From: Planctomycetota bacterium
GTDB lineage: Bacteria > Planctomycetota > UBA1135 > UBA2386
DNA: 64,000 nt
Direction of reading: 5' to 3'
Assembly (NCBI GenBank): GCA_028281765.1
Contig: JANQJF010000056.1
Coordinates: 62,001 to 126,000, forward strand
The notes beneath the pieces were generated by a model. It was not told where the DNA came from and searched no databases. It was given only the letters and a program-made list of their open reading frames with translations. This document shows, one piece after another, positions 8,365-16,884 of this stretch. A program made the translations under genes and the position numbers. Each line of letters starts with the position of its first letter. Position 1 is the stretch's first letter.

Positions 8365-10539
8365 ATGGGCGACTCGATCTCCGTGCAGCATCTCCTGACA
8401 CATCTCGACTGGACTCGCGAGCTCGCGCGAAGTCTCGTGCGCGACCCACACACCGCGGACGACATCGCGCAGGAGGCGGTGCTCGTCGCGATGCGGCGTG
8501 ACCGGACGTCGATCGGGGATCTGCGGAGCTGGCTGCGACGCGTCGTCGGCAATCTCGTGCGGCGCCGCGTTCGGACGGATGCGCGGCGTCGGACTCGAGA
8601 GGTGTCGGCCGCGCGGTCCGACGCGACGGCGAGCGCGGCTTCGCTCGTCGAACGCGCTGACACGCATCGTCATCTTGTGTCCATCGTGCTCGACCTCGGC
8701 GACCCGCATCGTACGGTGCTGCTGCAGCGCTACTTCGAGGGGCTCCTGCCGCGCGACATCGCGCGTCTCGAGAAGTGTGCGGTTTCCACGATCAGCAATC
8801 GGTTGACGCGAGCGCACGCGGCGCTGCGGACGCGACTGCGCGCCGAAGACCGTGACTGGCGCGCAGCTGTCTTGCCGCTCGTGGCCGAACGCGCGAGCGT
8901 CTCGAGTTCGGCTGCGGCGGCGACTGTGTTGTTTTCGATGAAGGCCGTGGCGGCCGTCGCGGTTGCCGTCGCGGCCGCGCTCAGTTTCTGGTGGTTTCGC
9001 GCACCGACGCCCGAGCTTCCGCCACGAACCGTGACGCCGCTGGTGCTCGAAGACGACGCTCCGTCGGGTGATGCGCCGGTTGCGGGGGCAGACGATGCGA
9101 TGCGCGAGACTGTCGAAGTCTCGAACGCTGCTGCAGCAGTTGCCGGGAAGGGCACGTTCGCGGTGCGGCTCGTCGATGCGCGTTCTTCGGCCCCGCTCTC
9201 GAACGCGGGGGTGCGCTTGCGTCGAGAGGGCGCGCCGGAGGATGCGCCGTCTTGGTATTGCGCGGTCGATGAGGACGGCGTGTGCGCCTTTGACGCGTTG
9301 CCGGCGGGCGAGCTGCGCGCCGAGATCGAGCTCGACGGCGAGGTTTGGTTGCGCCGCGAGGAGTCGGTCCAGGTCGTCGCCGAAGAGTCGCGTGCAGTCG
9401 AGTGGAGCCTCGCGCTCGACGCGCGCGTCCGCGGTCGATTGGTCGACGGGGACGGGAATCCGGTCGTCAGTGAAACCGTCGTCATCGCCCGGCCCCGCTC
9501 CGCCAAGAACGAGTTCGGGCGCAAGGTGCCGAAGTCGCGGCTCGTCGCCGACACCAAGACCGATGCGTACGGCCAGTTCGTCTTCGACGGCGTCGAAGCC
9601 GGCCGATACGTCGTCGGCCCACGCGGTGACCTGTTCACGCGGGAAGCCAGCATCGAGGGATTGGCCTACATGAAGCGCCGCGCGAACCCGCCGGCGCCGT
9701 ACCTCGTCGAGGTCGTCGTCCCCAAGAACGAACCCGAGGTCGAGATCGAAGTGCGCGTGTGGAACGACCTGTTCATCAGCGGCTCGATTCGATTCCCCGA
9801 CGGTCGACCGGCGGACGATGTGCTGCTGCTCGCGACGCTCCGTGGAACGAGTGGCTCGCTGCGCGCGGATTCACGCCAGGACGGGAGCTTTCGGTTCGGC
9901 CCGATGCCGCCCGGCACGTATTCGATCTTCGACAACCACGGGCCGGAAGGCTGGGGTGTCTTCCAGCGCGTGCGCGTCGCCGCGGGCACCGAGGGCGTCC
10001 AGCTCGTGTTGCGTCGCGCCGGGATGATGTCGGGCACGATCGTCGACACGTCCGCGGGGAAGCCGGTCAAGGGTTGGGTGCGCATCCAGCAGGCGGACAC
10101 GGGGCCGAGCCCGCGCACCGGCGTCGCGATGCAGACGGTGTGCGATCCGGACGGCGGCGGCACGTTTCGCATCGATTCGCTCGAGCCCGCGAACTACCAC
10201 ATCACGTTCACGTCGGACGACCGCGAGTGGTTCGGGTTCTTGTCCAATGTCACTGCACAGTCCGGGCGCGAGCTGTCGGGTATCGAGGTGCCGCTGCAGC
10301 GCGCGGCGCAGCTGACGATCGAGCACAAGGCGGAGGAGGGGCGGCTCCGCATCGACATCGAGCACGACGGCATGCTGTTCCTGGACTGGTTGCTTGGGCC
10401 GGGCGAGTCCGCGACGCTCGCGGTTCCGCCGGGGGAGATCGAATGCGTGCTCGAGCATCGTGCGAGCGGTGTCGTGGACCGTCGGAAGCTGGAGGCGAAA
10501 GCGCGCGAGGAGAGCGCCGTCGTGTTCGAGCCGCGTTGA
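8365..10539 (+). CDS. ECF sigma factor fused to a transmembrane, repeat-rich extracytoplasmic region
   Basis: 724 residues. Residues 1-75 are sigma region 2 (ADDIAQEAVLVAMRR, LRSWLRRVVGNLVRRR). Residues 105-165 are region 4 (LQRYFEGLLPRDIARLEKCAVSTISNRLTRAHAALR). One transmembrane helix lies at about 189-211 (FSMKAVAAVAVAVAAALSFWWF). The remaining 500 residues are tandem carboxypeptidase-regulatory/Cna-B-like beta-sandwiches (repeated DGxGxxxFDGVEAGRYVV and GTFRIDSLEPANYHI patterns). A DNA-binding sigma factor is thus joined to what should be an extracytoplasmic sensor, so activation may need proteolytic release or membrane-tethered transcription (inference). The start is uncertain by a few residues. 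Confidence 0.88.
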   Translation: MGDSISVQHLLTHLDWTRELARSLVRDPHTADDIAQEAVLVAMRRDRTSIGDLRSWLRRVVGNLVRRRVRTDARRRTREVSAARSDATASAASLVERADTHRHLVSIVLDLGDPHRTVLLQRYFEGLLPRDIARLEKCAVSTISNRLTRAHAALRTRLRAEDRDWRAAVLPLVAERASVSSSAAAATVLFSMKAVAAVAVAVAAALSFWWFRAPTPELPPRTVTPLVLEDDAPSGDAPVAGADDAMRETVEVSNAAAAVAGKGTFAVRLVDARSSAPLSNAGVRLRREGAPEDAPSWYCAVDEDGVCAFDALPAGELRAEIELDGEVWLRREESVQVVAEESRAVEWSLALDARVRGRLVDGDGNPVVSETVVIARPRSAKNEFGRKVPKSRLVADTKTDAYGQFVFDGVEAGRYVVGPRGDLFTREASIEGLAYMKRRANPPAPYLVEVVVPKNEPEVEIEVRVWNDLFISGSIRFPDGRPADDVLLLATLRGTSGSLRADSRQDGSFRFGPMPPGTYSIFDNHGPEGWGVFQRVRVAAGTEGVQLVLRRAGMMSGTIVDTSAGKPVKGWVRIQQADTGPSPRTGVAMQTVCDPDGGGTFRIDSLEPANYHITFTSDDREWFGFLSNVTAQSGRELSGIEVPLQRAAQLTIEHKAEEGRLRIDIEHDGMLFLDWLLGPGESATLAVPPGEIECVLEHRASGVVDRRKLEAKAREESAVVFEPR

Positions 10540-10543
10540 TGGC

Positions 10544-12346
10544 TCAGATACCGGACAGCACCGGCCCGAGCTTCGGAAGACGGATCCCGTCGTCCGGCAC
10601 GTCGATCTCGGCGTCCTCGCCACCCCGATCCTTGAACACGTGCAGCACGCGCGCGCGGCCGATGTCGTCGTAGCCCGGCTCGGGGTAACCCTGTTGGCGC
10701 GGCGGCGGATCCGAGTGGACTTCGTGCAGCATCAGGCGCGCGCCGAGCACGGCCTGCAGGTCCTGCTCTTCAAGTCGCTGGTTGGGTGCCCAGTCGTGGC
10801 GTTCGAACAGCCGGTCGAACACGGCGCGCATGACGTCCGGCTCGACGGCGTCCTCGACGAAGATCAGGTCGACGTCGAGATCCTCGAGCGTTTGGTGTAG
10901 GTGGTGCAGCGCGTGCCGATCCAGCATCGTGTGCCAGGGCCGACCGATCATCGAGTCGAAGAACATCCACTCCTGCTCGTCGATCTCGCGCTCGGACTCG
11001 TCACGCATCAGGCCGGGGAAGCACCAGAGGTGCGGCGCGACCCAGTAGCCGTTGCCGCGCTTGAACTTTCGTGCGCGCGCGGTCGCGAGCTGCCGCTCGA
11101 TGACATCGACGATGAGGTTGCGGCATTGCGCGGCGTCGCGCCGCTGCAGGAACTCGAGGAACTCGGGGGTGCGCAGTTCGCGTTCGGTGACGGGCCACGG
11201 CCACTGGCGTTCGTCCGCGCGCGGCGGACGCGCTCGCAGTTCGACCGCGACGTCGAGCGGTTCGCTCGTCGAATCGAGATCGCGAATACGAGCGCCGTAG
11301 GTTTCCATCGCGCGCTCGAGCTGGTCGCGGTTCGCGATCGCGCCATCGACACGCACGGTCATCGGGCTCGGTCGCGCCGGGTTGCGCCGCTGGCACAGGT
11401 AGAGCCAGAGATGCGCGCCGAACGTCGCGCCCGTGAGCGCGATGCCGCCGAACCACGCCGCCATGTTGCCGAGCGCGCCGCTGACTACGCCGTCACACCC
11501 GAGCGTGAGCACGAGGGGGATCGACCATGCGAGCGTCAGCACGCCGACTTCGAGAGGCACGTAGTCACGGAACTGCATCGACCGCACGGCCCGGTTGTCG
11601 TCGCGCCACACGATGTGGAAGTCGGGCAGGCGCCGTAGCAAGAGCGCGACGATGAGCACGAAGCTGCTGGTCGCCGCGAAGACGATCGGGATCCAGTTGG
11701 GCAACGCCGCGGCGCAGATGACGGCGAGCGCGCTCATGCCCAGGGTCGACCACGCGGTCCAGCGCCAGACGCGCCGGCCGAGGTCCGGATAGTGTGCTTG
11801 CACGAAGTCGTGCGCGCAGAACGCGATCACCACGACGCTGAGCACGACGACGCCAAGGCACGCGAGCCAGATCGCCGTGAGGCCGAGGGCGAGCGGCGTG
11901 TAGAGCGTGTATTGCGCCACCGTGCGGAACGGTAGCTCCGCCATGCGGAACAGCGTGCAGAACGCGAGCAGCAGCGCGAGCGCGGTCGCGATGCCGCGGT
12001 GCAGCCCCGGCACGCCGCTCGGCAGTCGTGGCGACTGGCGGAGGTCGATGCCGATCTCCAGGCGTTGCCCGCGCAGCCAGCGGACGAGCCGCTGGGCGAG
12101 CCGGCGGGAGCCACGGAGCGTCTGAATCCGGCGAATCCGGTGCGCGCGGAGCACGAGCACGAACGCGACGACGAGGGCGATTACGGCGGCGAGATCGAGC
12201 CATTCCGTCCGTGCCCATCGGCCGACGGTCTCGACGCCCACGACGATCCCGAGCGCGGCCGCCAGATACAGGGCGCGCGTGCGCGCATTGCGCGCATCGA
12301 GTCGCTGGAGCCAGCTCGTCAGGCGGACGTGGATCGCTCTGAGCAT
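10544..12346 (-). CDS. Multi-pass membrane protein with large soluble C-terminal domain, unknown function
   Basis: 600 residues. About eight hydrophobic helices lie within residues 20-330, beginning with ARTRALYLAAALGIVVGVETVG and AVIALVVAFVLVLRA. From about residue 340 the protein is soluble, acidic and rich in Trp and His (EWMFFDSMIGRPWHTMLDRHALHHLHQTL), with no motif I recognise. The start ATG 12346 has TACGCT ending 10 nt upstream. Its stop lies 4 bp from the end of the convergent sigma-fusion gene. It could be a membrane-bound binding protein, but no function can be assigned. Confidence 0.75.
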   Translation of the reverse strand: MLRAIHVRLTSWLQRLDARNARTRALYLAAALGIVVGVETVGRWARTEWLDLAAVIALVVAFVLVLRAHRIRRIQTLRGSRRLAQRLVRWLRGQRLEIGIDLRQSPRLPSGVPGLHRGIATALALLLAFCTLFRMAELPFRTVAQYTLYTPLALGLTAIWLACLGVVVLSVVVIAFCAHDFVQAHYPDLGRRVWRWTAWSTLGMSALAVICAAALPNWIPIVFAATSSFVLIVALLLRRLPDFHIVWRDDNRAVRSMQFRDYVPLEVGVLTLAWSIPLVLTLGCDGVVSGALGNMAAWFGGIALTGATFGAHLWLYLCQRRNPARPSPMTVRVDGAIANRDQLERAMETYGARIRDLDSTSEPLDVAVELRARPPRADERQWPWPVTERELRTPEFLEFLQRRDAAQCRNLIVDVIERQLATARARKFKRGNGYWVAPHLWCFPGLMRDESEREIDEQEWMFFDSMIGRPWHTMLDRHALHHLHQTLEDLDVDLIFVEDAVEPDVMRAVFDRLFERHDWAPNQRLEEQDLQAVLGARLMLHEVHSDPPPRQQGYPEPGYDDIGRARVLHVFKDRGGEDAEIDVPDDGIRLPKLGPVLSGI

Positions 12347-12448
12347 CTGGGTGGAGAGCGTAGCACGTCGAGGCGTATGACTCTCGCCCCGTCGCACGGC
12401 CGTCACGGGGGCGGATTCTGTCCATCGAAAGGCCGCGCGAGGGGGGCA

Positions 12449-14530
12449 TCAATCATCGATCCGGCGTCGCGCGGCCACGCCGATCGTCCCACGCCACCGC
12501 TGCCCCGGGGTCAGCTCGATGCGCTCGGTGTGCGTGCTGTCGGGATGCGTGCCGTCGCGGTGCCGCACCTCGAGGGTGTAGGCGCCGGGCGGCACGGCGC
12601 CGAACTCGAACGAGCCGGTGTCGTCGGTTTCGATCCGCATCGGGTCCACGCTCGCGCGGCGAGTGCGCATCGCGAGCACGTCGGCGGACGAGTGGTGTGT
12701 CTTCGCGTCGCTCGCTCGCGGTGTGAGCAGGACGTAGCGGCCGCGCGCCGGAACCCCGGATTCGAGCACCACACCAAGGACCGACGCCGCTGCGAGCGCC
12801 GCGCCGTCCAGGTCGTGTCGTACGCCAGCACCCGCCGCGACGCGCACGTGCTGGTTCGCCCCGCGTGAGCCGGGGATGTCGTCGGCTTCGAGCCACACGC
12901 GATACGTGCCGGCCGCGAGTCCGCGAAACTCGTAGTTGCCATCGGCGTCGACCGACTCGTTGCGCCGCGCGCCGTCGGGGCCGAGGACCGTGACGCGCGA
13001 CAGGCGTCCTCCGACCCCGTCCACGTGCCCGAAGAGGCGACTGCCATCTGTCATCGGAACGCGCAGGTCTAGGTCGGTTGAGTCGAGGATCACGGTGTCG
13101 TCGATGTGCGGAGGGCGATCGAATGCCGCCGCAACCAGTCGAAACCGACCCGCGCGGTGGCCGCCGAGATCGAAACGACCGTCGAGACCTGTGCGCGCCG
13201 TCGCGACTCGGGTGCCATGATCGATGCCGCGTTCCCCCGCGAAGAGCCGGCGGAAGTCGTCGGTGCCCTTGCTGGACGTCTCAGCTGGAACGAACAGTTC
13301 GACGCGGGCACCGGGCACCGGTGCGCCGTCGGGGCCCACGACGATCCCGCGGACCGCGGGTGCGCGCGGCAGCGCGACCGTGAGCGGTGCGGAGCGCGTG
13401 CCGTGTTCGAGCGTGATCGGACCGATCGCGGTTCTCGCGTAGCCCGGCGCGTCGAACTCGAGCACGTGATCGCCCGCAGCGAGCCCGGGCGCGACGAACG
13501 CGCCGGCGTCGTGGTGGGTCGGCTCCGGCGTACGGAACGTCGTGAGGCCGCTCGCGCCGAGCCGCGACCGTCGATGGTGGCACGGAGCTGCGGAGTCGGC
13601 CGCAGCAGGTCGCACGCGGAACCCGAACAGTTCGATCGGCGTGCCGGTGTGCTCGTCGACGACCACGCCCTCCAGCTGGAGTCGGCGATGCATCGTCAGC
13701 ACGCCGACAAGGGTGTCGTCGCAATCGTTCGCCGTGATCTCCTCGGTACGGAGCAGCAGGTAGCCGGCGGCTTCCACGGCCAGACGGAACGCCTCGGACG
13801 GCGCGCCGGTCAGCTCGAACCGCCCGTGTTCGTCGGTAGAGGTCGTGGGCGCACGGTGAAGTCGGGCCCCGCGCATCGCGGTCGCGAGCGCGGCGCCGGC
13901 CACGTCGAAGCACACGACCGCGCCTTCGATCGGTGCGCCGTGGGGATCGGCGACGCGACCGCGCACCGTGTTGGCTCGTCGCAGCGTGATGTCGGGCAGG
14001 ATGATCTCGGGGAGGGGTTCCACCGGCACCGTCATCGAACATGCCGCGAATCCCGGGCACGTTACGACGACCTCGAACGTGTTTCCGTCGCTGCCGATTG
14101 CGCGCACTGCGAAGGATCCGTCCGTGTCGGACATCGCGCGGGTGACCGCTCCCTCGGGGTAGCCACCGACTGCGTTCGCCGTCACGGTGCGCGGGAGGAT
14201 TCGGGACCACACGCACACTGTGATCTCCGCGCCCGCCACGCCGCGGCCCGTCGTGTCGCACACGCTGCCGAGCAGCGACATCGCCGCCGGTCGCGACTCG
14301 ACGTGAACGTCTCCGGGTGCGATGCGCCGCACGGAGCCCGGCGCGACACGTTCGACCGCGTCGGCACCGACGCCCGCAGTCGTCCCGCGCTGGGACGTGA
14401 TTTGGGGTTCGGTCTCGTGCCTCGTCACGGGTTCGGCGGCGGGTGGCGGCGTCGCCTCCCCCGCGCCGACGAGCAGTGACGGGCCCGTGATCAGCATGGC
14501 GGCGAGCGCGATCGTCAAGGCCTTGGTCAT
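12449..14530 (-). CDS. Secreted carboxypeptidase-regulatory-like repeat protein
   Basis: 693 residues. The signal peptide (MTKALTIALAAMLITGPSLLVGAG) is followed by about six beta-sandwich modules with the recurring pattern of GxVxDxxGxPVxGAxVxV and DGRFxLxxxxxGxYxLxV (for example SLLGSVCDTTGRGVAGAEITV and LDGRFDLGGHRAGRFRLVA). These resemble carboxypeptidase regulatory-like or Cna-B domains. No enzymatic domain or sortase motif is visible. Its ATG overlaps the stop of the upstream calcium-binding gene (ATGA), so the two are probably co-translated, which suggests a shared extracellular role. Paralogous in design to the proteins at 24580, 34232 and the tail of the sigma fusion at 8365. Confidence 0.8.
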   Translation of the reverse strand: MTKALTIALAAMLITGPSLLVGAGEATPPPAAEPVTRHETEPQITSQRGTTAGVGADAVERVAPGSVRRIAPGDVHVESRPAAMSLLGSVCDTTGRGVAGAEITVCVWSRILPRTVTANAVGGYPEGAVTRAMSDTDGSFAVRAIGSDGNTFEVVVTCPGFAACSMTVPVEPLPEIILPDITLRRANTVRGRVADPHGAPIEGAVVCFDVAGAALATAMRGARLHRAPTTSTDEHGRFELTGAPSEAFRLAVEAAGYLLLRTEEITANDCDDTLVGVLTMHRRLQLEGVVVDEHTGTPIELFGFRVRPAAADSAAPCHHRRSRLGASGLTTFRTPEPTHHDAGAFVAPGLAAGDHVLEFDAPGYARTAIGPITLEHGTRSAPLTVALPRAPAVRGIVVGPDGAPVPGARVELFVPAETSSKGTDDFRRLFAGERGIDHGTRVATARTGLDGRFDLGGHRAGRFRLVAAAFDRPPHIDDTVILDSTDLDLRVPMTDGSRLFGHVDGVGGRLSRVTVLGPDGARRNESVDADGNYEFRGLAAGTYRVWLEADDIPGSRGANQHVRVAAGAGVRHDLDGAALAAASVLGVVLESGVPARGRYVLLTPRASDAKTHHSSADVLAMRTRRASVDPMRIETDDTGSFEFGAVPPGAYTLEVRHRDGTHPDSTHTERIELTPGQRWRGTIGVAARRRIDD

Positions 14531-16704
14531 GGGACGTTGACGACCGTTTCGCAGTCGATGGCCTCGTCAAATCCGGGGCCGCCGTCGGCTGTGTCGTTTC
14601 CGGAGCCGCCGAACATCAAGTCGTCGCCGAGGCCGCCGAACAACGCGTCGTCGCCCGACTCGCCGAGTATGACGTCGTCGCCCCCGAATCCACCCATGAG
14701 GTCGTTGCCGGCACCGCCGCGGAGAACATCCGCCCCGTCGCCGCCGGCCACGATATCGTTGCCGTCACCGCCGTCGAAGTCCACGTCGCCGTCGAACGCG
14801 CCGAGGACGCTGAACAAGATGTCGTTGCCGCCTTGGCCGTTCACGTCGAAATTCTCGACCGTGGCGATGTCGAGTACGGTCGGAGTCGAACTCAATTGGG
14901 TGATGCGCACGTGGTCGGACGCCGGCTCGAGGACGATGATGTCCCCGATCGAGTTCGAGCCGTTGATCTGCACGGTGTCGGCATCCGCCCCGCCGTGAAC
15001 GATGTCGGCTCCGTCACCGTCGTTCCACACGATCAGGTCGTCGCCGAATTCTCCGAGCACGATATCGTCGCCCCGGCGTCCGATCAGGGTGTCGTTTCCC
15101 GTGCCGCCGCGAAGGACTTCGTCGCCGTCGCCTCCGACCAGGAGGTCGTTGCCTTCGCCGCCGTCGATGTCGAGCCGTACGAGATCGGCGAGTCCGTCCG
15201 AACCGGCGATGACGTCGTTGCCGCCCTGGCCATTGACGTCGAGATTCTCGGTCGTCCCTACGTCGAGCTGGAAGATCGCGAGGTTGGCTCGCTGGAAGCG
15301 GACGCGCTGGCCGTTCGGCGAGATCGAGAAGTCGTCGCCGGCGCCGTCCGAGCCGTTGACCTGGACTACGTCTTCGTCCGCGCCGCCTTCCAGCAGATCG
15401 CTGCCGTCGCCGTCGTTCCAGACCATGAGGTCGTTGCCCGATTCGCCCAGAGCGATGTCGTTGCCGCGGCCGCCGATCATCGTGTCGTTACCGTCACCGC
15501 CTCGCAGGACGTCGACTCCGTCGCCTCCGATCAAGAGGTCGTTGTCATCACCGCCGTCGAGATCGAGATCGATCAATCCCGACAGGCCGACGGAGCCGGC
15601 GATGACGTCGTCGCCGCCCAGACCGTTGACGTCGAGGCTTTCGGTCGTGCCGATGTCGAGCTGGAACAGACCGAGATTGTTGCGCTGGAAACGCACGCGC
15701 TGTCCGTTGGGATCAATGGAGAAGTCGTCGCCGGCACCGTCAGCGCCATTGACCTGGATCGTGTCGTCCTGTGAGCCACCTTCCAGCAGGTCGCTTCCAT
15801 CGCCGTTGTTCCAGATGAACAGGTCGCGGCCTTCTTCGCCCAGAGCGATGTCGTTGCCACGGCCGCCGATCAACGTGTCGTTGCCAGCGCCGCCGCGAAG
15901 GATATCGATGCCATCTCCGCCGATCAGCAAGTCGTGTCCCTCGCCGCCGTCCAGGTCGAGCCGGATCAGTCCGGCGAGCCCCGTGGCGCCGCTGATCACG
16001 TCGCTACCGCCCTGGCCGTTGACGTCGATGCTCTCGATCGTGCCGACGTCCAGCGTGAACAGACCGAGATTGTTCCGTTGGAAGCGAACACGTTGGCCGT
16101 TGGGATCGATGGAGAAGTCGTCGCCGCCACTGTTCGCGCCGTTGACTTGAACGGTGTCGTCGCCGTCACCGCCCTCTGTCAGATCGCTGCCGTCGCCGTT
16201 GTTCCAGACGATCAGGTCGTCTCCGTCGTCTCCGAACAGCTGATCGTTGCCGCGATCGCCGAGCAACGTGTCGTTTCCGGAGTCGCCGTTCAGCTGGTCC
16301 TCGTTGTCGCCGCCGCGCAGGAAGTCGTGGCCGCTTCCGCCGGCGAGCGTGTCCGCGCCGCTGCCACCGATCAACGTGTCGTTGCCGCTGCTCCCGAACA
16401 GGTTGGCCCGGGGCAGCGTACCGTTCACCTCGTTGAGCACGATGGAGTCGTTTCCGCCGAGGCCGATGACGCTGATGAGCTGCGTGTTGGAGACGGTCGA
16501 CGTGCCGCCGACGATCGGGACGCTTCCGCCGTTGATGACGATCGTCGTGCCGATCCGAGAGATCTCGATGACGTTGTCGAGCGAGTCACCGGAGACCACC
16601 AGCGTCCCCGTCGACGGAGAGAAGAACGCGGTGATCGTCGGCAGGGGAATCGAATCCGGCGTGGAGAGCAGCGCGAGCGCGGCGAGGATGGTGGTTGGTG
16701 TCAT
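14527..16704 (-). CDS. RTX/hemolysin-type calcium-binding repeat protein
   Basis: 725 residues. A signal peptide (MTPTTILAALALLSTPDSIP) starts at 16704; the frame stays open far upstream only because of the antisense biotin carboxylase gene. The protein has many GGxGxDxLxGG nonapeptides that bind calcium and form parallel beta-rolls, interleaved with a longer conserved segment (GDDFSIDPNGQRVRFQR, LDVNGQGGNDVIAG). Four near-identical 131-residue modules make up most of the length. Such proteins are secreted, often through type I systems or to the cell surface; none of the usual cytolysin acylation features is present. The final residues read ETVVNVP. Probably a surface-layer or adhesion protein (inference). 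Confidence 0.88.
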   Translation of the reverse strand: MTPTTILAALALLSTPDSIPLPTITAFFSPSTGTLVVSGDSLDNVIEISRIGTTIVINGGSVPIVGGTSTVSNTQLISVIGLGGNDSIVLNEVNGTLPRANLFGSSGNDTLIGGSGADTLAGGSGHDFLRGGDNEDQLNGDSGNDTLLGDRGNDQLFGDDGDDLIVWNNGDGSDLTEGGDGDDTVQVNGANSGGDDFSIDPNGQRVRFQRNNLGLFTLDVGTIESIDVNGQGGSDVISGATGLAGLIRLDLDGGEGHDLLIGGDGIDILRGGAGNDTLIGGRGNDIALGEEGRDLFIWNNGDGSDLLEGGSQDDTIQVNGADGAGDDFSIDPNGQRVRFQRNNLGLFQLDIGTTESLDVNGLGGDDVIAGSVGLSGLIDLDLDGGDDNDLLIGGDGVDVLRGGDGNDTMIGGRGNDIALGESGNDLMVWNDGDGSDLLEGGADEDVVQVNGSDGAGDDFSISPNGQRVRFQRANLAIFQLDVGTTENLDVNGQGGNDVIAGSDGLADLVRLDIDGGEGNDLLVGGDGDEVLRGGTGNDTLIGRRGDDIVLGEFGDDLIVWNDGDGADIVHGGADADTVQINGSNSIGDIIVLEPASDHVRITQLSSTPTVLDIATVENFDVNGQGGNDILFSVLGAFDGDVDFDGGDGNDIVAGGDGADVLRGGAGNDLMGGFGGDDVILGESGDDALFGGLGDDLMFGGSGNDTADGGPGFDEAIDCETVVNVP
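14690..16260. repeat. Four tandem 393-bp coding repeats
   Basis: The same segment recurs with starts at 14845, 15238, 15631 and 16024, exactly 393 bp apart each time. It is recognisable by a GTCGA(g/a/t)(a/g)(t/c)TCTCG-type core on the plus strand, antisense to the DVNGQGG region of the protein. The units keep frame (131 codons) and are highly similar at DNA level, pointing to recent duplication or gene conversion. Outer boundaries are approximate. Confidence 0.85.
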
Positions 16705-16868
16705 TCGTGGGTTCCGAAGTGGTCCGTGTTGCACCGTGCGAAATGGCTCCGGTGCGTGGCGAACCCCCCTCGCGCATTTCGCCGCCCGGGCCTGCCAGCG
16801 ATTTCCGTGTGGGTGCGCCGCGCGCGACGACTCGTCGCATCTGGGTGGAGACCTCGGCGGCTCGGCGC

Positions 16869-16874
16869 TAGTGT
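16869..16874 (+). promoter_or_regulatory. -10-like hexamer TAGTGT before biotin carboxylase
   Basis: TAGTGT ends 10 nt before the ATG at 16885. No Shine-Dalgarno sequence follows (TCTGCCTCCCC). This implies a leader of only about three bases. Confidence 0.4.
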
Positions 16875-16884
16875 CTGCCTCCCC

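Noticed and set aside
14690-16260. CRISPR-like array
   Set aside because: The regular repeats are 393 bp, keep the reading frame and encode RTX modules. There are no short direct repeats with unique spacers, and no cas genes.
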